Positions 35,685 through 44,504 of a stretch of DNA of 64,000 bases are shown here, piece after piece (position 1 is the first letter of the stretch; every line of letters begins with the position of its first letter). The notes beneath the pieces were generated by a model. It did not search any database, had not been told where the DNA came from, and saw only the letters and a program-made list of their open reading frames with translations. Source of the stretch: Albidovulum sediminis (GTDB lineage Bacteria > Pseudomonadota > Alphaproteobacteria > Rhodobacterales > Rhodobacteraceae). Location: positions 434,001 through 498,000 of the forward strand of contig NZ_JAOCQF010000003.1 of NCBI RefSeq assembly GCF_025380365.1, given 5' to 3'. The position numbers and the translations under genes are program-made.

Positions 35685-36800
35685 ATGAACCGCATCGCCT
35701 TCGCCGTTCTCACCGTCGCGCTCCTGACCGGCTGCACGCCGCGCGGGGCGGTGGTCATTGAGCCCGCCGCCGCGCGCACCGGTGCGGTCGAGACGGTGTT
35801 CATCGGGACCACGCGCGCGCCCGACCCGGAAAGCGGAGAGCCCTTCGGCTTCGGGCGGACCGAGGAAACCCGCTTCGTCCGTCTGGATGTCGCCGTTCCG
35901 CCTGAACGCGAGCCCGGTGAGATCGACTGGGCGCCCAAGGGGCGCGCGCCCGACCTCAGCCAGGAGTTCGTGGCGACGGCGCAGGACGTCTTCGCCGGGC
36001 CCGGGGCGTTCCGGACGGAACTCGCGCGGGACCTTCGCCGTCAGCCCGCGGGGCGGCGGGAGGCGATAGTGTTCGTTCACGGCTTCAACACCACCTTCGC
36101 GGAAGGCGCCTACCGGCTGGCGCAGCTTGGCCACGACCTGAAGATCGGCGCGACGCTTGTCCACTACTCCTGGCCGTCGCGCGCGCACCCGCTCGGATAT
36201 GCCTATGACCGCGACAGCGTTCTGTTCGCCCGCGACGGCCTGGAGGACCTGCTGCGCGAGGTCACCGCTGCGGGTGCCAACCGGATCGTGATCGCGGCGC
36301 ATTCCATCGGTTCGCTTCTGACGATGGAAACGCTGCGGCAGATGTCGGGGCCGCAGGACGCCCGGGTTCGCGACAGCATTGCCGGTGTGATTCTCTTCTC
36401 TCCCGACATCGACGTCGAACTGTTTCATGCGCAGGCCCGCGCCATCGGCGATCTGCCGCAACCCTTCCTCATATTCACCTCGAAGCGGGACAAGGCGCTG
36501 GCACTGTCGGCGCGACTGACTGGGGAACGCGACCGCCTGGGCAACATCGACAGCGCGGCAGAGGTGGCGGACCTTGCGGTGACGGTGATGGACACGACCG
36601 CCTTTTCGACCGGGACAGGCCATTTCGACGCCGCCCATTCGGCGGCACTCCTCTCGGTGCTGGGGCAGGTCGCGGCGGCGGGCAGTGTGCTGGAGGGCGA
36701 GGGGCGGATCGGCTTCCTGGCCGGGTCTGTCGTGACGGTTCGCAACGCCACGCAGATCATCATGGCGCCGGTCGCCGCCATGTCCGGCCTTGGCAACTGA
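35685..36800 (+). CDS. DUF900-type alpha/beta hydrolase lipoprotein
   Basis: A 371-residue protein with a lipoprotein signal peptide (MNRIAFAVLTVALLTGC, lipobox LTGC with Cys17) and an alpha/beta hydrolase domain: FVHGFNTTF oxyanion strand, YSWPSRA, and the nucleophile elbow AAHSIGSLL (G replaced by A before H). It fits the DUF900 hydrolases, thought to be membrane-attached esterases or lipases. Start at 35685, 22 bp after hslU, follows a GGGGGT site. It ends back to back with the convergent smr gene. Confidence 0.88.
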   Translation: MNRIAFAVLTVALLTGCTPRGAVVIEPAAARTGAVETVFIGTTRAPDPESGEPFGFGRTEETRFVRLDVAVPPEREPGEIDWAPKGRAPDLSQEFVATAQDVFAGPGAFRTELARDLRRQPAGRREAIVFVHGFNTTFAEGAYRLAQLGHDLKIGATLVHYSWPSRAHPLGYAYDRDSVLFARDGLEDLLREVTAAGANRIVIAAHSIGSLLTMETLRQMSGPQDARVRDSIAGVILFSPDIDVELFHAQARAIGDLPQPFLIFTSKRDKALALSARLTGERDRLGNIDSAAEVADLAVTVMDTTAFSTGTGHFDAAHSAALLSVLGQVAAAGSVLEGEGRIGFLAGSVVTVRNATQIIMAPVAAMSGLGN

Positions 36801-37391
36801 TCAGCGCGCGCGGCGCAGATAGACGTAATACGCCCCGGCACCACCATGCTTCAGATGCGCCGTCGCGACCTGGAGCACGAGCGGCCTGAGCGGCGGCTGG
36901 CTGAGCCAGTGGGGAACCTCGTGCCGAAGCGCGCCGATCCGTGCGGGGATGGGGCCGGGTTCGTCCTTGCGCTTTCCCTTGCCGGTGATGACCAGGACAA
37001 GGCGCCGCCCCTCGGCATGCGCGTTCAGGATGAAGCGGACAAGCTCCGGCCGGGCCTCGGCCAACGTCATCCCGTGCAGGTCGATCCTGCCCTCTGGCTT
37101 CAGGCGCCCGCGCGTCATTGACCGGTAGGCGGCGCTATCCATTCGCACGGTCTGCCGTGCCAGCGCCTCTTCAAGCGTCGGGGCAAGATCGTCCCTTTGC
37201 TTCGCCGCCACCGCCTCTCCGACCCGGAAGGCAGGCAGAATGGTTCGTGGCCGCAGCACCTCGGGCGCGAAGGGTTTCGGCGCGGGCTCTGCCTTGACCG
37301 GATGCTCGGGGTGCAGGGCGTGGGCCGTCCGCGCGACCTTCTGCCAAAGCTCCCGCTCTTCCGGGCTGATCGGGCGGGGGCGGCGGGTCAC
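36801..37391 (-). CDS. Smr/MutS2-type domain protein
   Basis: A 196-residue protein with a C-terminal Smr domain (about 100-196): IDLHGMTLAEARPEL, VITGKGKRK and the terminal HGGAGAYYVYLRRAR are its three conserved boxes. Stand-alone Smr proteins are nucleases or RNA-binding factors. The N-terminal third is basic and likely disordered. The only start matching the frame is GTG at 37391. In other Rhodobacterales an mltA gene usually sits between the Tim44-like gene and smr, and none is present here. Confidence 0.85.
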   Translation of the reverse strand: MTRRPRPISPEERELWQKVARTAHALHPEHPVKAEPAPKPFAPEVLRPRTILPAFRVGEAVAAKQRDDLAPTLEEALARQTVRMDSAAYRSMTRGRLKPEGRIDLHGMTLAEARPELVRFILNAHAEGRRLVLVITGKGKRKDEPGPIPARIGALRHEVPHWLSQPPLRPLVLQVATAHLKHGGAGAYYVYLRRAR

Positions 37392-37426
37392 GGGCGAGGC
37401 TCGGTTCGGGGGTTAGTCGGCGGAGA

Positions 37427-38092
37427 TCACTCGCCGGTTGCGACCAGTTGCCAGTTCGGGTCGTTGACCCCCATCTTGCGCGCGAAGGTCCAGACATCGC
37501 GCTGCTTGCGCGCGCGCTTGGGGTCGCCCTCGACCACGGTGCCGCTGCTGTCGCGTGCCGCCGAAACAATCTCGCCCACGAAGCGCACGCTGATTTCGCC
37601 TTCCCGCGTTTCGCGGTCGAACTCGGCCGAATCCAGCGCCAGTTCCCTCAGGCCCAGGAACTCGGCGGTGACGGTCAGTCCGCGGTTGCGCCGGGCGGCG
37701 ACCGCGCCCGAGAACGCCTCGAACACATCCCGCGACAGGAAGGGGCGGACCGACTCCATATCGCCCTTCTCGAACGCCATCAGGATCATCTCGTAGGCGC
37801 CGCGCGCGCCCTGGAGGAATCCGGAGACGTTGAAGCCCGGCTCGACCTCCTTCATGGCGGCAAGCGCGCGGGCAGTATCGCTGCCCTCAGGGGCGTGGTC
37901 GATGATATCGCGGTCCGGCCCGCCCTCGATCACCTCGAAGTCACGCCGTCCGCGCCGTTCCGGCAGCGGTGTGGGTGCGGGCGCGGAAGGTTTTTCGAAA
38001 CCGTCCCGCGTTCCCAGGACGCTTTTCAGCCGCAGGATGAGAAAGATTGCGATGCCCGCCAGTACGAGCAGCTGAATGATCGAACCGTTCAT
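37427..38092 (-). CDS. Tim44/TimA-like membrane-anchored protein
   Basis: A 221-residue protein with an N-terminal transmembrane helix (about 4-22, IIQLLVLAGIAIFLILRL), a proline-rich linker and a Tim44-like domain (about 85-221) with FLQGARGAYEMILMAFEKGD and the terminal VWTFARKMGVNDPNWQLVATGE-type strand (core DPNWQLVAT). Bacterial Tim44-like proteins are associated with the inner membrane, and their role is unsettled. Start 38092 is supported by the membrane-helix position. It is divergent from fxsA. Confidence 0.88.
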   Translation of the reverse strand: MNGSIIQLLVLAGIAIFLILRLKSVLGTRDGFEKPSAPAPTPLPERRGRRDFEVIEGGPDRDIIDHAPEGSDTARALAAMKEVEPGFNVSGFLQGARGAYEMILMAFEKGDMESVRPFLSRDVFEAFSGAVAARRNRGLTVTAEFLGLRELALDSAEFDRETREGEISVRFVGEIVSAARDSSGTVVEGDPKRARKQRDVWTFARKMGVNDPNWQLVATGE

Positions 38093-38200
38093 GCGTTTCA
38101 GGACCTCGATGCGCAGCGGGTTGGTATCTTCCGCACTTCCCACCTATGTAAGGGACGGGTGCCGTCAAGTCCACCGCACCCGCCAAAGTCGGAGCGTGTC

Positions 38201-38677
38201 ATGTGGCTTCTCGTCGCCTTCATCCTGATCCCGATGATCGAGATCGGGCTGTTCATCAAGGTTGGTGGCCTGATCGGCATCGGCTGGACGCTGGTCATCG
38301 TGTTGGCCACCGCAATCGCCGGAAGCTGGCTGGTGCGGATGCAGGGCCTCAAGGCGCTGGCGGAGTTGCGTGGGTCGCTCCGCGATCTGGGCGACCCGAC
38401 CGAGCCGATCGCGCACGGCGCGCTGATCCTTCTGGCCGGGGCCCTGCTTCTCACGCCGGGTTTCTTCACCGACACGCTGGGCCTTCTGCTTCTGGTTCCG
38501 GCGATCCGGCGCGCGCTGCTGCGATATCTGGCCAGCCACGTGCGGATGGAGCGTTTCACGGTCGGAGGAGGCCCGGCCCGGCCGCGCGCGCCTGATGACG
38601 TGATCGACGGCGAATTCTCGGTCATCGACCCGGAAAATCAACCCTTGCGGGGACCCTCGGGCTGGACCCGCCATTGA
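38201..38677 (+). CDS. fxsA: FxsA family membrane protein
   Basis: A 158-residue protein with the FxsA core: LVAFILIPMIEIGLFIKVGG, ATAIAGSWLVRMQG and the LLLTPGFFTDTLGLLLLVP helix, four transmembrane segments in all. In E. coli FxsA overproduction relieves F-plasmid exclusion of phage T7. The start is preceded by GGAG. It forms a conserved pair with secB. Confidence 0.92.
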   Translation: MWLLVAFILIPMIEIGLFIKVGGLIGIGWTLVIVLATAIAGSWLVRMQGLKALAELRGSLRDLGDPTEPIAHGALILLAGALLLTPGFFTDTLGLLLLVPAIRRALLRYLASHVRMERFTVGGGPARPRAPDDVIDGEFSVIDPENQPLRGPSGWTRH

Positions 38678-38737
38678 GGCGGCCGGGTCAAGGTGCTAAA
38701 CCCGCCGCGACCCATTCGGATTTTCCTGGAGATTGAC

Positions 38738-39244
38738 ATGGCCGAACCCGCCAACGGCGCCGCACCGCAACCGACCCCGCAGCTGAAGATGCAGGTGCTG
38801 GGCCAGTTCATCCGCGACCTGTCGTTCGAGAACATCGTTGTCCAGAAGGGCATCGTCGCAACCCAGGTGCAGCCGGAAATCCAGGTGCAGGTCAGCCTCG
38901 ATGCGCGCAAGCGGTCGGTCGAACACCAGTACGAGGTCCTGACGAAGTTCAAGATCACCTCGGTCAACGCCTCCGACAAGGCGCCGCTGTTCCTTCTGGA
39001 ACTGGAATATGGCGGCATCTTCCACATCGAGGGCGTGCCGGAGGAGCAGATGCATCCGTTCCTGATGATCGAATGCCCGCGCATGCTGTTCCCTTACGTC
39101 CGGCGCATCGTCGGCGATGTGACGGCCGATGGCGGTTTCCCGCAACTGAACCTCGACACGGTCGATTTCGTGGCGCTCTACCGGCAGGAACTGGCGCGCC
39201 GCGCGGCGTCCATCCAGAAGCCCGCCGATCAGCCCGCGAACTGA
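38738..39244 (+). CDS. secB: Protein-export chaperone SecB
   Basis: A 168-residue SecB. QFIRDLSFEN, EVSLDARK-type strand (VQVSLDAR), YGGIFHIEGV and CPRMLFPYVRRIV are family-specific. The tetramer keeps secretory precursors unfolded and passes them to SecA. Start 38738 is chosen because the upstream extension is not conserved. Confidence 0.96.
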   Translation: MAEPANGAAPQPTPQLKMQVLGQFIRDLSFENIVVQKGIVATQVQPEIQVQVSLDARKRSVEHQYEVLTKFKITSVNASDKAPLFLLELEYGGIFHIEGVPEEQMHPFLMIECPRMLFPYVRRIVGDVTADGGFPQLNLDTVDFVALYRQELARRAASIQKPADQPAN

Positions 39245-39254
39245 CGGGCCCGCC

Positions 39255-39791
39255 TTGTCCTCGGGGCTGCATGACCGGATCCCTGCCTGGGCAGACGGCG
39301 TGCTTGCCCCGATGGACAAGCTTGAGGTTCACCTGCAGGGCGTTCGGCACAAGGCCGTCTCGGTCTTCGTTCTGGATGGTCCGCGCGTGCTGATCCAGCG
39401 CCGCGCGCTGTCCAAGTATCACACGCCCGGGCTGTGGGCGAACACCTGTTGCACCCATCCGCATTGGGACGAGGCGCCGGCCGACTGCGCGACGCGGCGC
39501 CTGCGCGAGGAGTTGGGGGTTGTCGGGCTGGTTCCGACGCACGCCGACCAGGTGGAATACCGCGCCGACGTCGGCGGCGGCATGACGGAGCATGAGGTGG
39601 TGGACATCTTCGTGGCGGAGGCGCCCGCCGGCCTGCAGGTGACCCCCAACCCGGACGAAGTGATGGACACCCGCTGGCTCACGCTCGAGTCGCTGGTGGC
39701 CGAGGTGGCCGCCGAACCGCAAGAGTTCACACCCTGGCTGAAGATCTACCTGGCCGAGTTCCGTGACCGCATCTTCGGCACAGCCGCCTGA
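39255..39791 (+). CDS. idi: Isopentenyl-diphosphate delta-isomerase, type I
   Basis: A 178-residue Nudix-fold isomerase interconverting IPP and DMAPP. It has metal- and substrate-site motifs ANTCCTHPHW (catalytic Cys in TCCTH), a Nudix-like RRLREELGV helix, and the catalytic Glu in EHEVVDIF. The start is TTG at 39255 by comparison with the known Rhodobacter length; other starts would shorten the conserved N-terminus. It follows secB by 10 bp and ends 3 bp before a convergent gene, where an accessory block begins. Confidence 0.92.
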   Translation: MSSGLHDRIPAWADGVLAPMDKLEVHLQGVRHKAVSVFVLDGPRVLIQRRALSKYHTPGLWANTCCTHPHWDEAPADCATRRLREELGVVGLVPTHADQVEYRADVGGGMTEHEVVDIFVAEAPAGLQVTPNPDEVMDTRWLTLESLVAEVAAEPQEFTPWLKIYLAEFRDRIFGTAA

Positions 39792-39794
39792 GGG

Positions 39795-40097
39795 TCAGCC
39801 GATCTCCATCTCTTCCAGCAGCACCGCCCAGGCCGCGCCGTGCATGTCACGGTCGGCGGCGGTGCCCTGCACAGTCGGGCGCGGGAACGAGAACTTGACG
39901 ACATCCAGATCGGCGATGTCGAACCGGCGCACATCCGCTTCGGCCACGCCGTAAAGGGCCGCGACGCGGGCGGTTTCCAGTGCGCCGGAGACCCGCGCGA
40001 ACACCTCGCGGCTTCCGCAGAACACATCTACCGTCAACCAGAATGGCCCTGCGTTCTTGGATCGCACCTTCTGGACGATTGCACCCAACTCAGCCAT
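39795..40097 (-). CDS. DUF4387 family protein (AtuA partner)
   Basis: A 100-residue protein of DUF4387, which is nearly always encoded beside or fused to a DUF1446/AtuA protein. Recognisable segments are AIVQKVRSKNAGPFWLTVDV and DIADLDVVKFSFPRP. Its start overlaps the end of the AtuA gene by 8 bp. It is likely a small subunit of that protein; biochemistry is unknown. Confidence 0.87.
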   Translation of the reverse strand: MAELGAIVQKVRSKNAGPFWLTVDVFCGSREVFARVSGALETARVAALYGVAEADVRRFDIADLDVVKFSFPRPTVQGTAADRDMHGAAWAVLLEEMEIG

Positions 40098-41448
40098 GAC
40101 CCACCTCGCTCACCTGCAACCGGAAGGCCGCCATGGGATCGTCAAGCGCCATGACGTGATGGAGGCAGAATTCATATCCCGCCCCGCGCGCCATTTCGGC
40201 CGGCGAAAACGGGAAGGCAAAGGTGGGCATGGGTTCGTCTTCGGTCAGGGCGTGATGCAGGAGGTAGGGGTTCAGGATCTTCCCGATCTCGACCGCCTGC
40301 GCCTCGGTGGGCGCGGTGACGATTGCCAGCACACCGACCTCGACGGGCACGGTGCGGCCGGTTTCGAGCGGGCCCAGCGTCGCGTCCTGTCCGACAAGGC
40401 GCATTTCGATGGTGAACTCCGCCTCTGCAAGGCCGGTCCGATCGACCGCGACCTCGCGGCAGCGGCGCGCGATATCCTCGGCCCAGGCGCGGGCATTGGC
40501 GACATAGCGGCGGTCGCGCAGCAACGTCAGGCTGACGACCTGATACCCCGCGACCCGCGCGCCCTCCAGCTTCACCGTGTAACGGCCCGGCACCCAGACG
40601 GACCCCTCAACCCGCACCCGCCGATCGTCGAGCGCGATGTAGCGCGACGCGGCAACGTCGAGGTGCCCGCCGGGTTCGTGCAGGATGTAGGGGTCGGTAT
40701 TCTCGTAAAGCATATGGGCCGAGACGGTATAGGGCGTCGCGCGGGCCGTCGCGCCCAAGGGTTCGAGGGTGAAGCCCCGTTCGTCGAAGTCGATCTGGAT
40801 CACGCCTGACGCCGGGTTTGTTGTGGCCAGCGCCCCGCATTCCCCCACCTTGGCGCCGTGCCAGGCACCGCCGGCGTCGCAGTTTCGCGCGATCGGCAGC
40901 GCGGCGATGATCGCGGTATCGGTCGTGCGGCCGGCAATCACGATGTCCGCCCCGGTGTCCAGCGCGGCGCGGATCTGCTCCACCCCCGCCAACGCGACGA
41001 TGTTGGTGCAGGAGCGCACCAGGTCTTCGTCGGCCAGGGGTGCGCCGGAGAGCGGCGTCACCCTGCCGGCGCGCATCGCGGCAGCGATGGTGTCTGGCGA
41101 TTGCCCGGAGTAGAGGCGGGCGACCTTGACCTTCTGGCCAAGTTCCTCAGCCAGTTCGCGGGTGATCTCGAAAAGCCAGTCAACCGCGCTGTCCGCACCG
41201 CAGGTTCCTGCGGTTCCGATGACAAGTGGCACGCCAGCTTCGGCACGAGCGAGCATGAGGTCGCGCCATTCCGCCTTTGTCGTGGCGCGCGAATACTTCG
41301 ACACGCCGCGCCCGAGGTAGGAGGGCCCACTGTCCGTGGACCCCCCGTCAACCGCGATGATGTCAGGGCGGTTCGCCACCCCCCGAGCCAGGGCCGCACG
41401 GTCGTAGGCAAGACCGAGTGCCCCGGTCGGGATCAGAACGCGCACCAT
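40090..41448 (-). CDS. DUF1446 / acyclic terpene utilisation AtuA-family protein
   Basis: A 452-residue AtuA-like (DUF1446) protein. It has the N-terminal LIPTGALGLAYD, IIAVDGGSTDSGPSYLG, and IGTAGTCGADSAV signatures, then a long domain with GRTTDTAIIAALP and YILHEPGGHLD. AtuA is needed for acyclic terpene use in Pseudomonas, but its reaction is unknown, and here there are none of the other atu genes. It lies directly after a tripartite tricarboxylate transporter operon (1-bp gap to tctA), so it probably handles the imported carboxylate. Confidence 0.88.
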   Translation of the reverse strand: MVRVLIPTGALGLAYDRAALARGVANRPDIIAVDGGSTDSGPSYLGRGVSKYSRATTKAEWRDLMLARAEAGVPLVIGTAGTCGADSAVDWLFEITRELAEELGQKVKVARLYSGQSPDTIAAAMRAGRVTPLSGAPLADEDLVRSCTNIVALAGVEQIRAALDTGADIVIAGRTTDTAIIAALPIARNCDAGGAWHGAKVGECGALATTNPASGVIQIDFDERGFTLEPLGATARATPYTVSAHMLYENTDPYILHEPGGHLDVAASRYIALDDRRVRVEGSVWVPGRYTVKLEGARVAGYQVVSLTLLRDRRYVANARAWAEDIARRCREVAVDRTGLAEAEFTIEMRLVGQDATLGPLETGRTVPVEVGVLAIVTAPTEAQAVEIGKILNPYLLHHALTEDEPMPTFAFPFSPAEMARGAGYEFCLHHVMALDDPMAAFRLQVSEVGHG

Positions 41449-41449
41449 T

Positions 41450-42967
41450 TCAGTCCTCGTTCGCGCTGTCGGGCACAGGCGGGCGCTTCAGCATCTTGCG
41501 CAGGAACATTGGCGCCAGGAAGCCGAGCACGGCGAAGGCCCAAAGCCCCACGGCAATCGGCGTGGAAAACAGGAACGTCCAGTCGCCGTTCGATATCACC
41601 ATGGCGCGGCGCAGCGCATCCTCCATCTGCCCGCCCAGCAGGATGCCGAGGATCACCGGCACCGTCGGCACGTCAAGCTTGCGCAGGATGTAGCCGAGGA
41701 CCCCGAAGGCGATCATCAGGAGCATGTCGAAGTAGCTGCCGGTCAGAGAAAAGATGCCGACGAAGCTGACCATCGTCACCATCGGCATCAGCACCCAGGC
41801 TGGCACCATCAGGATCTTCACGAACAGCTTCACCATCGGCACGTTCATGATCAGAAGCACGATGTTGGCGATGAACAGGCTGGCGATCAGGCCCCAGACG
41901 ATCTCCGGCTGCTCCTTGAACAGGAGCGGCCCCGGCGTAATGTTCAGCGTCATCAGAAGCGCCAGCATGACGGCGGTGGTTCCCGACCCCGGCACGCCCA
42001 GCGTCAGCATCGGCACCATGGCGCCGCCTGCGGCCGCGTTGTTGCCGGCTTCGGGTGCCGCCACGCCGCGCGGGTCGCCCTTGCCGAAGTTGCCCTTCGC
42101 GCCGACATAGCTCTTTTCCGCCATGTAGGCCATGAAGCTGCCCAGCGACGCGCCGGCCCCAGGCAGAACGCCGGCGACGAAGCCAAGGCCGGTCGAGCGC
42201 ATCATTGTGCCGAACGTGGCCTTCAGGTCGCCCCACGGGATCGTCAGCTTGCCCAGCGTCACGCCGATGGCGCTGTTGCGCCCATGGCTTTCGATGAAGA
42301 TGAAGATCTCCGCGATGGCGAAGAGGCCGACGATGGCCACCAGGAAGTCGATCCCGTCCATCAGGTGCAGGTTGCCGCCGGTGTAGCGGGGCAGGCCGGT
42401 GGAATTGTCGAGCCCGATCATCGCAAGGCCAAGGCCAAGGCAGGCTGCGAAAGCCGATTTTGCCTGGTTGTTGGATGTCATCCCGCCAAGGGTCGCGAAG
42501 GCGAGGAGGTAGAGCGCGAAGTATTCGGCCGGGCCGAAGAGGTAGGCGATGGACGCAAGGATCGGCGCGATGACGACAAGGCCCACGGTCGACAGGAAAG
42601 ACCCCGTGAAGGACGCGACACCCGAGATTACCAGCGCATCCCCCGCGCGACCCTGCCGGGCCATCGGAAAGCCGTCGAGCGTGGTCATCATCGCCGGTTC
42701 GTCGCCTGGAATGTTCAGGAGGATCGAGGATATCCGCCCGCCGTACATCGTGCCGTAGTAGACCGACGTCAGCAGAACCAGCGCCTGCGTGGCGTCAAGG
42801 CCAAGTGCGAAGGCCAGCGGAATCAGGATGGCGACGCCGTTCGAGGGGCCAAGACCCGGCAAGGCGCCGATGATCGTCCCCAGAAAACAGCCGCAGAAGG
42901 CAAGGAAGAGGGTGTAGGGCGTCAGCGCGACGCCAAACCCCATCGCGAGGTTGGCAAGGGTATCCAT
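41450..42967 (-). CDS. tctA: Tripartite tricarboxylate transporter large permease TctA
   Basis: A 505-residue TctA with about 11-12 transmembrane helices. Family motifs are GALPGLGPSNGVAILIP near residues 35-51, GDEPAMMTTLDGFP, and the second pseudo-repeat GVLPGAGASLGSFMAY. It works with TctB and the TctC binding protein in proton- or sodium-driven uptake of carboxylates. Confidence 0.95.
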   Translation of the reverse strand: MDTLANLAMGFGVALTPYTLFLAFCGCFLGTIIGALPGLGPSNGVAILIPLAFALGLDATQALVLLTSVYYGTMYGGRISSILLNIPGDEPAMMTTLDGFPMARQGRAGDALVISGVASFTGSFLSTVGLVVIAPILASIAYLFGPAEYFALYLLAFATLGGMTSNNQAKSAFAACLGLGLAMIGLDNSTGLPRYTGGNLHLMDGIDFLVAIVGLFAIAEIFIFIESHGRNSAIGVTLGKLTIPWGDLKATFGTMMRSTGLGFVAGVLPGAGASLGSFMAYMAEKSYVGAKGNFGKGDPRGVAAPEAGNNAAAGGAMVPMLTLGVPGSGTTAVMLALLMTLNITPGPLLFKEQPEIVWGLIASLFIANIVLLIMNVPMVKLFVKILMVPAWVLMPMVTMVSFVGIFSLTGSYFDMLLMIAFGVLGYILRKLDVPTVPVILGILLGGQMEDALRRAMVISNGDWTFLFSTPIAVGLWAFAVLGFLAPMFLRKMLKRPPVPDSANED

Positions 42968-42978
42968 GAATCAGCTCC

Positions 42979-43422
42979 CTATCCCATCAGCGCCCGGGGA
43001 AAGGCGAAAAGGCCAAGGCCAAGGCCGAACTTGAAGATGACGAACAGGACGACGGAAAGCGCGGCGCCCATGACGGCGCTCTGCACGGCCTTCGGCTCGA
43101 TCAGGTAGCCGATTGCGGCAGAGGCGATCGCGGTCGGGATCAGGAAGCCGAGAGGCACGATGGTATAGGCATAGGCCACCAGCACCACCAGCGCGACGCT
43201 CATCGACATCCAGGCGGCACGGGCCGGCCATTCCGGGTCAGGATCCGGGCGCGCGAGCATGGCAAGGCCGCAAAGAAGAGACGCGCCGGAGATCAGGATG
43301 GGAAAGACGCGCGGCCCCAGCGGGTCGGACATGAAGCTGGTCTGGATAGCCAGGGCGCCCGCGAAAAACGCGAGCGCCCCGATGACCACGACCAGACCGA
43401 AGATCCGGTCGCTGGCCATCAC
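42979..43422 (-). CDS. tctB: Tripartite tricarboxylate transporter small permease TctB
   Basis: A 147-residue four-helix membrane protein (helices about 7-25, 38-58, 74-98, 118-145). The SDPLGPRVFPILISG segment (residues about 30-45) is diagnostic for TctB. ATG ATG at 43422/43419 overlaps the tctC stop. Confidence 0.93.
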   Translation of the reverse strand: MMASDRIFGLVVVIGALAFFAGALAIQTSFMSDPLGPRVFPILISGASLLCGLAMLARPDPDPEWPARAAWMSMSVALVVLVAYAYTIVPLGFLIPTAIASAAIGYLIEPKAVQSAVMGAALSVVLFVIFKFGLGLGLFAFPRALMG

Positions 43423-44387
43423 TGGATGACCCCGATCTCTTTCGAGAGGGTCGTGGTGTCAGCGATGACCTGGTCGATCCAGCCCTGGAAGTCCGCGCCG
43501 ACCTTGGTGAAGGGCGCAAGGCCGTTGTCAGCCATGACCTGCTTCCACTCGGCACTGTCGGCCACGGTCTGGAGCTTTTCAGCCCAGGCGTTGAACTGGT
43601 CGTCCGAGATGCCCCTGGGCACGTAAAGCCCGCGCCAGTTCACCACCTCGACGTCGAAGCCTTGCGACTTGGCGGTCGGGATTTCCTCGAAGCCCGGCAC
43701 AGGTTCGGCGGTCAGGACCGCAAGGGCGCGCACGTCACCCGACTTGATGAAGCCCGAGATCTCCGACATGTCGCCGGTCATGGCCTGGGTGAAGCCGCCG
43801 ATCGTCTGGGTGATCGCCTCGGCGCCGCCGTCCATGCCGATGTACTTGACTTGCGCGAAGTCCGTGAAGCCCGCGGACTTCAGCACCATCAGGGGCTTCA
43901 GGTGGTCAAAGCCGCCAGCGGCGGAACCGCCCGCGAAGGTGACGGAGGTCGGGTCGGCCTTGATCGCCTCGACCAGATCGCCCAGGGTCTGGAACGGGCT
44001 GTCCTTGGCCACCACGATCACGCCGGGATCGCCACCGATCGCGCCAACCCAGCGCACCTGGTCCGCCGCCATGCCTGCGTAGGCATTCTGCGCAAGTCGC
44101 GTGGTTGTCGCGGACGATGCCGCGACGATCAGGTCTGCGTCCTCGTTCCGGTCGGACACGATGTGGGTGTAGGCAACGCCACCGCCGGCGCCGGCCATGT
44201 TCGTCACCTGAACCGGCTGATCGACCAGCTTCAGATCATAGAGAAGCTTGCCAATCTGGCGGCAGGTGAAGTCCCATCCGCCGCCCGCGTCGGCGGGCGC
44301 GATGCACTCGGTAGCCCAGGCCGACGACGTGGCGGAAAGGGCGAGAACGGCGCTGGTGCCCAGCGCCTTGAGAAGGGTAAATTTCAT
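43419..44387 (-). CDS. tctC: Tripartite tricarboxylate transporter substrate-binding protein TctC
   Basis: A 322-residue periplasmic binding protein with a Sec signal peptide cut after SSAWA (residue ~25). VTNMAGAGGGVAYTHI, YIGMDGGAEAITQTIGG and AVLTAEPVPGFEEIPT are the family positions that line the carboxylate pocket. An unusual feature is Cys28 and Cys42 near the mature N-terminus (ECIAPADAGGGWDFTCRQ), probably a disulfide, a mark of one TTT subclass. It is the first gene of tctC-tctB-tctA-AtuA-DUF4387, divergent from the regulator genes. Confidence 0.93.
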   Translation of the reverse strand: MKFTLLKALGTSAVLALSATSSAWATECIAPADAGGGWDFTCRQIGKLLYDLKLVDQPVQVTNMAGAGGGVAYTHIVSDRNEDADLIVAASSATTTRLAQNAYAGMAADQVRWVGAIGGDPGVIVVAKDSPFQTLGDLVEAIKADPTSVTFAGGSAAGGFDHLKPLMVLKSAGFTDFAQVKYIGMDGGAEAITQTIGGFTQAMTGDMSEISGFIKSGDVRALAVLTAEPVPGFEEIPTAKSQGFDVEVVNWRGLYVPRGISDDQFNAWAEKLQTVADSAEWKQVMADNGLAPFTKVGADFQGWIDQVIADTTTLSKEIGVIQ

Positions 44388-44420
44388 GCTGTCCTCCCAG
44401 ACATGCTCCGCTGGTTCGGG

Positions 44421-44456
44421 TTTCCGCAGGTCATGCGGCTCCCTCCCCTTGCGGAA
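44421..44456. promoter_or_regulatory. Possible operator between tctC and the regulator genes
   Basis: TTCCGCA (44422-44428) and TGCGGAA (44450-44456) are an inverted pair in the 117-bp divergent gap, with a partial TGCGG copy at 44434-44438. A TctD-type regulator could bind here. The evidence is symmetry only. Confidence 0.3.
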
Positions 44457-44504
44457 CGCACGATTCGCGGGAAAGCTGACACGAACCTGTCACACCGGAG
44501 TTCC

